A stretch of DNA of 9,828 bases from JAUYQE01 sp035289745 (GTDB lineage Archaea; Nanobdellota; Nanobdellia; Woesearchaeales; GW2011-AR9). Both the position numbers and the translations under genes were made by a program. The notes under the pieces were generated by a model. That model was given only the letters and a program-made list of their open reading frames with translations. It was not told where the DNA came from and ran no database searches. Shown here in pieces: positions 1-5,352 of the stretch. Numbering within the stretch: position 1 is the stretch's first letter; every line of letters starts with the position of its first letter. Location of the stretch: the NCBI GenBank assembly GCA_035289745.1, contig DATDWF010000095.1:1-9828 (forward strand). The letters are read 5' to 3'.

Positions 1-74
1 GTTACTTCGTCGGGCTTCCGGGGGGCGAAAAGCTCTCTCTTTTTCGTTAGCGTATTATAGACGGTAAAAGCCAT
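1..74 (-). CDS. cysS: cysteinyl-tRNA synthetase, N-terminal fragment cut by window edge
   Basis: Reading from the ATG at 74 toward base 1 gives 24 residues beginning MAFTVYNTLTKKRELFAP. This matches the usual class I cysteinyl-tRNA synthetase opening (xxYNTLTxKKexF.P...pgkV), which normally runs straight into the MYVCGPTVYD nucleotide-binding segment; that part lies outside the window. The enzyme charges tRNA-Cys with cysteine in the cytoplasm. The start is supported by an A/T box about 27 bases upstream, which would give a leaderless mRNA. The call rests on a short N-terminal match, but the pattern is distinctive. The neighbouring 19-residue peptide gene is upstream on the same strand with its own promoter. 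Confidence 0.8.
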   Translation of the reverse strand, partial: MAFTVYNTLTKKRELFAPRKPDEV

Positions 75-96
75 GAGCAGCCCTAAGAAAAACAAC

Positions 97-105
97 TTTA
101 ATAAA
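97..105 (-). promoter_or_regulatory. TATA-like box of cysS
   Basis: On the minus strand the sequence TTTATTAAA is centred about 27 bases before the cysS ATG at 74. That is the archaeal spacing for a transcript starting at or very near the start codon. There is no Shine-Dalgarno motif in the gap, consistent with a leaderless mRNA. Confidence 0.6.
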
Positions 106-164
106 GGTATCGACAGAAAACAGCAAAAAATATTTTTTTTAGAACGCTTCCCTCAATTTTTCGC

Positions 165-206
165 GGAGAAAAAAATCATTGAGAAAAATAAAAAAAGAAA
201 GAGAAT
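165..206 (-). terminator. T-rich terminator after the 19-residue gene
   Basis: Directly after the stop of the small basic gene, the minus strand runs through successive T tracts (A tracts at 185-199 and 169-175 on the plus strand). Archaeal polymerase terminates on such T-rich stretches without needing a hairpin. A short CTCAAT/ATTGAG pairing (152-157 with 178-183) lies beside it. The stretch 107-206 otherwise holds no convincing gene. Confidence 0.5.
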
Positions 207-266
207 TTATCTCTTCCTTTTCTTCGCAGCTTTTCGCTTCGGCGCTGCTTTCTTCTTCTTTGCCAT
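207..266 (-). CDS. 19-residue Lys/Ala-rich basic peptide
   Basis: The ATG at 266 opens a 19-codon frame, MAKKKKAAPKRKAAKKRKR, ending in TAA. Thirteen of the residues are Lys or Arg and five are Ala or Pro, like the basic tails of linker-histone-like and chromatin proteins or of small ribosome-associated peptides. There are no hydrophobic core residues, so it would not fold alone. Support for its being a gene: a strong Shine-Dalgarno GAGGTGA (280-274) seven bases before the ATG, a TATA-like box at 315-322 giving a leader of about 26 bases, and a T-rich terminator after the stop. Function is unknown; a nucleic-acid-binding role is inferred only from charge. A longer product is ruled out by an in-frame TGA two codons before the ATG. 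Confidence 0.55.
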   Translation of the reverse strand: MAKKKKAAPKRKAAKKRKR

Positions 267-273
267 GAATCAG

Positions 274-280
274 TCACCTC
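274..280 (-). promoter_or_regulatory. Shine-Dalgarno of the 19-residue gene
   Basis: GAGGTGA on the minus strand, seven bases before the ATG at 266. It is a close match to the anti-Shine-Dalgarno region of 16S rRNA and is the main evidence that this very short frame is translated. The same motif precedes the glutaredoxin gene in this window. Confidence 0.55.
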
Positions 281-314
281 TTTTGGTTTTCTACCCGGAA
301 GAAAGACGTTTTCC

Positions 315-322
315 TTTTTAAA
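315..322 (-). promoter_or_regulatory. TATA-like box of the 19-residue gene
   Basis: TTTAAAAA on the minus strand, centred about 52 bases before the ATG at 266. Transcription would start near 292 and leave a leader of about 26 bases carrying the Shine-Dalgarno. It lies in the divergent spacer shared with the PINA-like gene. Confidence 0.45.
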
Positions 323-368
323 CGTTTTCTTTTTTATGCTCTTTGCAAAAAGAAAAACACAAAGGAAG

Positions 369-377
369 TTTTTTAAA
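369..377 (+). promoter_or_regulatory. TATA-like box of the PINA-like gene
   Basis: TTTTTTAAA is centred 26 bases before the ATG at 399, preceded by the purine-rich GGAAG, a possible BRE. The spacing fits a leaderless mRNA starting at 399 and argues against the in-frame ATG at 336, which would place the promoter inside the gene. Confidence 0.6.
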
Positions 378-398
378 CTGCGTTCTGCTCAAGAGCGC

Positions 399-2186
399 AT
401 GGAAACGTTTGAGAAAGCAGTTGTGGACCTCTCCGCCCTTCTGGAAGGCATTTTGTCGACGAAGATTGCCGAAAAAATCTGTGCGATGCATACTCTGCTC
501 ATCCCCCAGTCTGCCATTATCGAGATTGAGCAGCAGGCTTCGGCAGGAAAAGTGAGCGGCGAAATTGCCCTTGAAGAGCTGCGCCAGTTGCGCCAGCTGG
601 CTGAAACACGGGGCTTTACCCTTTCTTTTGTAGGCCAGCCGCTGAAGCACGACGAAACTACCGTCGAGAAAACGCGATCTTTGGCGTGGGAAGAAAGTGC
701 GGTCTTAATTACAAGCAATGCCGTGCAGGCCGTCAGCGCTCGGGCCCAGGGGCTGCAGGTGTACCAGATCACGGCGGAAAAAGGGCAGCTCCTCCTGGAG
801 CAGTATTTTGATGCGGAAACCATGAGCGTGCATCTCCGGGATGGCGCTTTACCCGTAGCGAAGCGCGGCAAGCCTGGAAAGTGGGTAATGGCGCAGCTCA
901 GCGAGGCGACGCTGAAAAAAGAGCAGCTCCGGCGCATGAGCAAGCAGATCATGGAGATTGCGGCGTCGCGTGACGATAGTTTCATTGAAATTGAGCGGGA
1001 AGGCAGCGCCGTAGTGCAGCTTGGTACGTATCGTATCGTCATTACGCAGCCGCCGTTCAGCGATGGCTGGGAAATTACTGCAGTCCGGCCCGTTGCCAAG
1101 CTGGATTTAGATGATTACCAGCTGGACGAGCGCTTACGAGTGCGCTTAATGGATCAGGCTTCTGGCGTATTGGTGGCAGGAAGCCCCGGCGAAGGAAAAA
1201 CCACTTTAGCCCGAGCGTTGGCAGAATACTTTGCGGCGCGGGGCAAGATCATCAAGACGGTGGAAAGCCCCCGGGATATGCTGCTGAGCAGCAACATTAC
1301 GCAATATTCGCTGAGCCATGGAGAGCGCGGCGAGATTCATGATGTCCTGCTGCTCAGCCGGCCGGATAAGACTTTCTTTGATGAAATGCGGAATACCGAT
1401 GATTTCTTGCTCTATGCGGATCTGCGCTTAGCAGGCATCGGCATGATTGGCATTGTGCATGCCACGGCGCCCATCGATGCCATTCAGCGGTTCATCGGGA
1501 GAATTGATTTGGGCATTATCCCGCAAGTGGTCGATACGGTCGTTTTTGTGCAGGGCGGGCAGATTGCCAAAGTGCTGGAGCTGGCTATGGTCGTGAAAGT
1601 GCCCAGCGGCATGGTGGAAGCGGATTTAGCCCGGCCTATCGTTGAAATCCGTGATTTTACCAGCGGCACGTTGCTGTATGAAATGTATTCCTATGGGGAG
1701 CATACGGTCGTTGTTCCCGTCGGCAAGAAAGAGCGCAAGCCCGTGTGGCATTTTGCAGCGGAGCAGCTGAAAGATTATTTTCACAAGTACAGTGCGCAAT
1801 GTGATATTCAGTTCATTGATGACCGGCATCTGAAGCTTTTCCTGCCGGAGAAAGACATCCCGCGCGTCATCGGCACGGGAGGCAGCGAGATTAAAAAGAT
1901 TGAGGAAGAGCTGGGATTGCACATCGAGGTGCAGCCGTTGCGGGCTTCTTCAAAGGAGACGGCTTCTTTTGATGCGGAGTTTGATGGCCGCTATATCCGC
2001 CTGTTTGTAGATCGTGCCTTGCGGGATGGGGAGGTTGCGTTATGCCATGGTGACGATATTTTGGTGCAGGCGCGGGTGAGCAAGAAAGGCCTGATAAAAA
2101 TCCAGCGGCGCGGGGCCGTCGGAAAAGCCGTGGAGCAAGCGTTGAAAGAAAAACGGCTATCGGTACGAGCGTTATCAACTCAATGA
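399..2186 (+). CDS. PIN-ATPase-KH protein (PINA-type hexameric ATPase)
   Basis: 595 residues. A PIN nuclease-fold domain occupies about 1-130 (VVDLSALLEG at 8-17). A secretion/PilT-like RecA-fold ATPase spans about 230-400, with Walker A GSPGEGKT at 261-268, the acidic FFDEM at 326-330 and HAT at about 354-356. A C-terminal KH domain has the GxxG loop GTGG at 492-495. This PIN-ATPase-KH order is the archaeal PINA family. In Sulfolobus, PINA is a hexameric ATPase that promotes Holliday junction branch migration and works with the resolvase Hjc. The start at 399 is chosen because PIN domains begin within about ten residues of the N-terminus and a TATA box sits 26 bases upstream; the ATG at 336 would add 21 basic residues. 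The PIN active site looks degenerate: the usual Asp of the xDAxLVTSD region is Ser and the final Asp is Asn (LITSN, 103-107). The stop codon lies inside the 5' arm of a long inverted repeat. Confidence 0.88.
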   Translation: METFEKAVVDLSALLEGILSTKIAEKICAMHTLLIPQSAIIEIEQQASAGKVSGEIALEELRQLRQLAETRGFTLSFVGQPLKHDETTVEKTRSLAWEESAVLITSNAVQAVSARAQGLQVYQITAEKGQLLLEQYFDAETMSVHLRDGALPVAKRGKPGKWVMAQLSEATLKKEQLRRMSKQIMEIAASRDDSFIEIEREGSAVVQLGTYRIVITQPPFSDGWEITAVRPVAKLDLDDYQLDERLRVRLMDQASGVLVAGSPGEGKTTLARALAEYFAARGKIIKTVESPRDMLLSSNITQYSLSHGERGEIHDVLLLSRPDKTFFDEMRNTDDFLLYADLRLAGIGMIGIVHATAPIDAIQRFIGRIDLGIIPQVVDTVVFVQGGQIAKVLELAMVVKVPSGMVEADLARPIVEIRDFTSGTLLYEMYSYGEHTVVVPVGKKERKPVWHFAAEQLKDYFHKYSAQCDIQFIDDRHLKLFLPEKDIPRVIGTGGSEIKKIEEELGLHIEVQPLRASSKETASFDAEFDGRYIRLFVDRALRDGEVALCHGDDILVQARVSKKGLIKIQRRGAVGKAVEQALKEKRLSVRALSTQ

Positions 2187-2327
2187 ATGACGGCTAGGCC
2201 AAATGGCGAGCGAGGAACTTATATCGTTTATGAGGATTCATTGGTCGGTTCTCTCGATGATAGAAACTAGTTTTGGACAAACCAAAAAGCCATGAACCGA
2301 CCGAGCTCGCGGCCAGCCGTCATTCAT
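2183..2327. other. Long nested inverted repeat / candidate structured RNA
   Basis: The 145 bases between the PINA-like gene and PAN fold into nested stems. The outermost is a perfect 13-bp stem ATGAATGACGGCT (2183-2195) with 2315-2327. It continues inward with GGCC (2197-2200) to 2311-2314 and GCGAGC (2206-2211) to 2305-2310, so all 23 bases of 2305-2327 pair with only 1- and 5-base bulges on the other side. A separate 9-bp stem GGTCGGTTC (2243-2251) pairs with 2294-2302, and inside it TTTTGG (2271-2276) pairs with CCAAAA (2282-2287) around a 5-base loop. The 5' arm contains the stop codon of the ATPase. No open frame, tRNA, 5S, SRP or RNase P signature was recognised. It could be a structured RNA, a folded 3' end of the ATPase mRNA, or a small transposon-like element with terminal inverted repeats. 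No target-site duplication is evident. Confidence 0.65.
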
Positions 2328-2352
2328 GGGGTCCTATCTTCTATACGTAAAG

Positions 2353-2362
2353 TTTTATAAAT
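2353..2362 (+). promoter_or_regulatory. TATA box of the PAN gene
   Basis: TTTTATAAAT is centred about 28 bases before the ATG at 2385. The interval is pyrimidine-rich with no Shine-Dalgarno, indicating a leaderless transcript. The box begins 26 bases after the end of the long inverted repeat, so PAN has its own promoter. Confidence 0.7.
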
Positions 2363-2384
2363 CTCCTTTCTTTTTTGTCTCTCC

Positions 2385-3656
2385 ATGAGTGAGGCAACTG
2401 CTGAGCAAAAAAGCGATGGCGTTCGGGCTGAGAAAGAGATTCTTTCCGGTGTTCTTAGCAAAGGAGCTGAGGGCGCCATTGCTAAAGAATCAGAAAATCT
2501 GCTTTTGGCGAATGAGCAGCACTTTCTTCCGACGCTAGAACTCTTGCAGGAAGAGAACCGCCTGCTGCAGGTGACGATGGCCCGCCTGCAGGAAGAGGCA
2601 GCTTTGCTGCGGGAGATGTATAGCAATACCTCTCAGGAGCTTTCCAACTTTAAAAAGCCGGCGTTGCTGGTGGCAGACGTTACCGGGATGCAGCAGGGCA
2701 AAGCCATCATCCGGCTGCCGAACGGCAATAAGTTCTATTGTTATGTGGCAAAAGGAATTCCCGAACTGCACTGCGGCGATGCGGTTCTTGTTGACCAGAA
2801 GAACCTGAATGTGGTGGAGAAGATTGCCTTAACCGATATGTTTGACGTGGAGAAGTTTGTCATCATCGAAAAGCCGCAGGAAAGCTGGTCCTTGATCGGC
2901 GGGCTGCAGGTAGAGATGCAGGAGATCAAAGAAGTCATTGAGCTGCCGCTGCTGCAGCCGGAGCTGTTTGAGAAGGTGGGGATAAAGCCGCCGAAAGGAG
3001 TCTTATTATATGGCCCGCCGGGAACGGGGAAAACCTTATTAGCCAAAGCGGTGGCCAATAGCACCCAAGCGACGTTCATCCAAGTGGTCGGCTCAGAACT
3101 GGTGCAGAAGTTTATCGGCGAGGGTGCGAAATTAGTGAAAGAAATTTTTGCTCTGGCGCGGCGGAAGGCGCCGACCATTGTCTTTATCGACGAGATTGAT
3201 GCCTTGGCTGCCACGCGCATCGATCTTGGCACGTCCGGCGAGCGGGAAGTGAACCGGACGTTTGTGCAATTGCTGGCGGAGATGGACGGGTTTAAGCATT
3301 TAGATAATGTGAAGATCATTGGGGCAACGAATCGGATAGACATTCTGGATTCGGCCGTACTCCGCCCCGGAAGGTTTGATCGGCTGATTGAAGTGGGCTT
3401 GCCGGATGCTGACGGGCGGCTGGAGATTTTACAAGTGCACACCAAAAGCATGAACCTGAAGCGGGTGAAGCTGAAAGAAGTGGCTGCCCAGATGGAAAAC
3501 TTTAGTGGCGCAGAAATCCAGGCAGTATGCACGGAAGCCGGCTATGGCGCCATTCGGGAACATCGGGAGCACGTAACGCAGCAGGACTTCTTAACCGCCA
3601 TTGAGAAAGTGCAGCTGGATGAGGAAGAGGACGGGGAAGAAGGATTATTTGGGTAG
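2385..3656 (+). CDS. pan: Proteasome-activating nucleotidase (PAN), AAA+ ATPase
   Basis: 423 residues. PAN forms the hexameric regulatory ring that unfolds proteins and feeds them into the archaeal 20S proteasome. Order of parts: an N-terminal coiled coil at about 45-90 (heptads around LLQEENRLLQ), an OB-fold at about 92-150, then the AAA+ module. The AAA+ module has Walker A GPPGTGKT at 210-217, pore loop KFIGEG at 242-247 (Phe where many have Tyr), Walker B IVFIDE at 265-270, sensor-1 GATN at 313-316 and arginine fingers in LRPGRFD at 326-332, followed by the helical lid with SGAEIQAVCTEAG. Length is normal for the family. It ends GLFG: the HbYX motif that docks into the proteasome alpha ring usually has Tyr second to last, here Phe. 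The N-terminal 35 residues are less conserved, but the ATG fits the TATA spacing. The gene converges on pyrF with a 9-base gap. Confidence 0.93.
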   Translation: MSEATAEQKSDGVRAEKEILSGVLSKGAEGAIAKESENLLLANEQHFLPTLELLQEENRLLQVTMARLQEEAALLREMYSNTSQELSNFKKPALLVADVTGMQQGKAIIRLPNGNKFYCYVAKGIPELHCGDAVLVDQKNLNVVEKIALTDMFDVEKFVIIEKPQESWSLIGGLQVEMQEIKEVIELPLLQPELFEKVGIKPPKGVLLYGPPGTGKTLLAKAVANSTQATFIQVVGSELVQKFIGEGAKLVKEIFALARRKAPTIVFIDEIDALAATRIDLGTSGEREVNRTFVQLLAEMDGFKHLDNVKIIGATNRIDILDSAVLRPGRFDRLIEVGLPDADGRLEILQVHTKSMNLKRVKLKEVAAQMENFSGAEIQAVCTEAGYGAIREHREHVTQQDFLTAIEKVQLDEEEDGEEGLFG

Positions 3657-3686
3657 GCTTTTTCTTTAGAAGAGTTTCTTTTTTGT
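3657..3686 (+). terminator. T-rich end of the PAN transcript
   Basis: Past the PAN stop the plus strand carries T-rich tracts (GCTTTTTCTTT, then TTTCTTTTTTG) suited to archaeal intrinsic termination. They overlap the last codons of the convergent pyrF, so there is almost no intergenic DNA. Confidence 0.4.
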
Positions 3687-4412
3687 CGAGGAATCACCGC
3701 AGCATCGCGCTTTATAGATCTGCTTGCTCAGTTCCAGTGCGGCTTTTCTGATATCTTCAGCTTCATATAACGCTCTGCCTACAATGGCATGCCAGCAGTC
3801 TCCGGCTACGTTCGCTGCATCTGAAATGGAGCCACCCTGCGTTATGAAGCCGGGGGCATAGAATGTGGGAGGAAAGCCATTAGCCTCTAACGCTTTTCTT
3901 ATTCTTTGAATTTCTTCCGGCCGGTTTCCCGGAACGACAAAATTGCAAACCCCTGCTTCTGAGGCCGTGAGATACATGTCGAGGATGGCTTCGTCTGCTA
4001 TATACCCACCTTCGCTGCAGAGATATTTTTGGTGGGTCATCAACCCGCCGACAATCACTCCCAAGTCTTCTTCCATTGCTGCGTCAATCCAGGCTCTTCC
4101 TGTTTCCGGCCCGGCTTGGGGGAGCAGGATAATCGCATCGATGCCGGCCTGTTTGACTGTTTTTGCGAACAGTTTTCCGGTGTCCGGGATGTCGGTTCCT
4201 GCTTTTTGGTGGTCGTAGATAAGCGGTTTCTCTGTATACTTCCGGGCAATTTCTACGACTCTGGGCAAGCCATACCCTAGTCCGAGCAGAAAGCCGATCT
4301 TATAGGCGCCGATGGCGTCGATATCCGCCGTTTCCCGGAGCAGTTTCTTGAATAGCGGCAAAGGCACATCACAGGCCGGAATGACGCTTTTCTGTCGGCG
4401 TATGATTCTCAT
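3666..4412 (-). CDS. pyrF: Orotidine 5'-phosphate decarboxylase
   Basis: 248 residues. It converts OMP to UMP, the last step of de novo pyrimidine synthesis. The (beta/alpha)8 hallmarks are present: PACD near the start (Asp15), YKIG with Lys38, the catalytic motif DHQKAGTDIPDTG at 67-79 (Asp67-x-x-Lys70-x-x-x-Asp74, where many bacterial enzymes read DxKxxDI), VGGLMTH at about 121-127, and the phosphate-gripping APGFITQGG at 186-194 with Arg213. The longer DHQKAGTDIP form is typical of an archaeal branch. The last dozen residues (CCGDSSTKKK) are an unconserved tail. The ATG at 4412 is four bases from the left 94-bp repeat, and no A/T box lies at the usual 26 bases upstream, where the sequence is GC-rich repeat. 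Transcription probably starts beyond the repeat (A/T box near 4534-4543), leaving the repeat as a leader. Confidence 0.85.
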   Translation of the reverse strand: MRIIRRQKSVIPACDVPLPLFKKLLRETADIDAIGAYKIGFLLGLGYGLPRVVEIARKYTEKPLIYDHQKAGTDIPDTGKLFAKTVKQAGIDAIILLPQAGPETGRAWIDAAMEEDLGVIVGGLMTHQKYLCSEGGYIADEAILDMYLTASEAGVCNFVVPGNRPEEIQRIRKALEANGFPPTFYAPGFITQGGSISDAANVAGDCWHAIVGRALYEAEDIRKAALELSKQIYKARCCGDSSTKKKLF

Positions 4413-4416
4413 CTGT

Positions 4417-4510
4417 TTTAAGTTCAGCTTTGTGGGCGCTGGTCAGTTACTACCGTTCATCATCGCCTTGCGGGCTCAGCGGGTGTTCACTAACGTCATG
4501 GCGCTGTCCA
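4417..4510. repeat. 94-bp direct repeat, left copy
   Basis: Base-for-base identical to 6664-6757 in the same orientation (constant offset 2247), with unrelated flanks on both sides. It begins TTTAAGTTCAGC and ends GGCGCTGTCCA, and carries two internal GGCGCTG motifs near its ends. Read on the plus strand it has an open frame containing the phrase VGAGQLLPFIIALRAQRV, in phase with no recognisable gene. This copy occupies the upstream region of pyrF. No terminal inverted repeat or target-site duplication is visible. It may be an att-like site, a transposon remnant or a small interspersed repeat. Confidence 0.9.
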
Positions 4511-4533
4511 CGTTTTTTATTTCTACAACGTAA

Positions 4534-4543
4534 TTTTATAAAT
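4534..4543 (+). promoter_or_regulatory. TATA box at the left end of the island
   Basis: TTTTATAAAT is centred about 29 bases before the ATG at 4567, just inside the left repeat. It probably drives the run of overlapping plus-strand genes that follows. It is nearly symmetric, so it could also serve pyrF in the other direction, giving a leader that contains the repeat. Confidence 0.55.
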
Positions 4544-4566
4544 TCTCCCTTGAAATAGCGTTACTT

Positions 4567-4782
4567 ATGACTAAACGCCTAACTTTAGAAGAGATGCAAA
4601 GTCTAGCGAAAGCTCGTGGCGGGAAGTGTCTCTCTGAAGAGTATACTAGTGCTATATGCAAGTTAGAATGGCAATGCAAAGAAAGGCATGTTTGGGGAGC
4701 TACCCCCCATGATATTAAGAGGGGGCACTGGTGTCCATCATGTTGGAAAATAAAAATAAGAGAAAGAAAACAAAAGTTATAA
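4567..4782 (+). CDS. Small zinc-ribbon protein
   Basis: 71 residues with one zinc-ribbon module. The opening LTLEEMQSLAKARGGKCLSEEY is followed by WQCKERHVWGATPHDIKRG and CPSC, so the likely zinc ligands are Cys37, His41, Cys56 and Cys59. Such modules usually occur as tandem repeats in accessory proteins of archaea, Patescibacteria and giant viruses, sometimes beside a homing-endonuclease or restriction-type domain; a single module is short for the family. The protein ends in a basic tail (KIKIRERKQKL). It overlaps the next frame by 43 bases, which may mean that the two were one longer gene split by a frameshift. The exact role is unknown; nucleic-acid binding is inferred from the fold. Confidence 0.6.
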   Translation: MTKRLTLEEMQSLAKARGGKCLSEEYTSAICKLEWQCKERHVWGATPHDIKRGHWCPSCWKIKIRERKQKL

Positions 4783-5069
4783 TCTCTTTAGCGAAATTTA
4801 ACCCCCACGGAGGATTATACGAGATCGAGGTATGTGGACTCAAACAAGCTAGCCGGGGGGATTTTGTTGTTTACTCCAATTTGGATCGATGTTTTCATTA
4901 TATGTTTAAACAGAGGGGGCGAAAAATATTTATGCACCGGACTAACCAAAAGACAGGTGCTCATTTGGACCTAAAAACTATCTTTCTAAGAAATCTAATC
5001 AAAAAATATGTGGGAAAATTATTTAATCAACCTCGTTTTAAAGAGCATCTGAAATGCTTCCCACCATGA
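4740..5069 (+). CDS. Hypothetical protein, coupled to the downstream DinD remnant
   Basis: 109 residues from the ATG at 4740 (a GTG at 4731 would add three). No family recognised. The start is strongly basic (KNKRKKTK), followed by a possible beta-rich part (KVIISL, GGLYEIEVCGL, GDFVVYSNLDRCF) and a basic C-terminus. There is no signal peptide or membrane helix. The stop TGA overlaps the ATG of the next gene as ATGA at 5066-5069, a typical translational-coupling junction and the best argument that this frame is translated. The start overlaps the zinc-ribbon gene. It could be the displaced C-terminal part of that protein. Confidence 0.4.
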   Translation: MLENKNKRKKTKVIISLAKFNPHGGLYEIEVCGLKQASRGDFVVYSNLDRCFHYMFKQRGRKIFMHRTNQKTGAHLDLKTIFLRNLIKKYVGKLFNQPRFKEHLKCFPP

Positions 5070-5325
5070 ACCCCACCCTCATCGCCACCTTACGGAAAAC
5101 CTTTGAAGAGTATTCTCAGACCGTAGATAGTATAGAGTTCTGGTATGCGAGAGATCTTCAGAAACTCTTGGATTATGACAAATGGAAGAATTTTGCCCAT
5201 GTTATTGAAAAAGCAAAAGTTGCTTGTAAGAATTCCAATCAGAATGAAGAAGACCATTTTGCCGGCGTCAGGAAAATGGTTCAGGAACAGCCACCAAAAA
5301 GATTAAAAAGGACAAGATGTTTTAA
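5066..5325 (+). pseudogene. DinD-like gene remnant, frameshifted and truncated
   Basis: The first 70 or so residues match the N-terminus of DinD (DNA damage-inducible protein D, BRO/Bro-N related): FEEYSQ, then IEFWYARDLQKLLDYDKWKNF, VIEKAKVACKNSNQN and DHFAGVRKMV. The expected continuation (MVxxGSGAxRxIxDYxLSRYACYLI) fails in this frame after KMV, but a different frame resumes from 5278 with GSGTATKKIKKDKMF and then stops at 5323-5325. So one frameshift, or a few lost bases, lies near 5275-5280, and the conserved LSRYACYLIAQ core and the whole C-terminal half of a protein of nearly 300 residues are missing. The unshifted frame runs to 5368 and overlaps the next gene. DinD is SOS-induced in E. 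coli and affects RecA filaments. A start at 5054 is also possible. Confidence 0.7.
5301..5310 (+). promoter_or_regulatory. Possible TATA-like box of the MNT gene
   Basis: GATTAAAAAG is centred about 29 bases before the ATG at 5335, at the end of the DinD remnant. It could give the MNT/HEPN pair its own promoter. A/T-rich background makes the call weak. Confidence 0.35.
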
Positions 5326-5334
5326 TCCACTAAA

Positions 5335-5352
5335 ATGGATAAAACTATCCAT
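5335..5352. promoter_or_regulatory. Palindrome over the MNT start codon, candidate operator
   Basis: ATGGATA-AAAC-TATCCAT, two perfect 7-bp arms around a 4-base spacer, with the start codon as the first three bases. With leaderless transcription from the box at 5301-5310, the palindrome sits on the transcription start. The encoded protein begins with a winged-helix-like region, so self-repression of the toxin-antitoxin pair is a natural reading. Confidence 0.5.

Noticed and set aside
73..321. 82-codon plus-strand frame before the PINA-like gene
   Set aside because: It is low-complexity (Lys runs then Phe runs), opposite to the cysS start, its promoter and the 19-residue gene, and has no promoter of its own.
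336..398. Upstream start of the PINA-like gene at 336
   Set aside because: It would add 21 basic residues before the PIN domain and put the TATA-like box within the coding region.
389..1099. 236-codon minus-strand frame inside the PINA-like gene
   Set aside because: Ser/Cys-rich shadow of a well-supported gene on the other strand; no motif or promoter.
2183..2327. tRNA, 5S rRNA, RNase P, SRP RNA or box C/D guide RNA
   Set aside because: No T-arm, no conserved 5S or RNase P core sequence, no SRP domain IV motif and no paired C and D boxes; AUGAUAG at 2256-2262 matches box C only partly.
2741..3532. 263-codon minus-strand frame inside PAN
   Set aside because: Antisense shadow of the strongly conserved AAA+ module; composition typical of a reverse-complement frame.
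4312..4533. Plus-strand frame running from pyrF into the left repeat
   Set aside because: Most of it is antisense to pyrF. Only the repeat-encoded part is shared with the right copy, and nothing marks a start.
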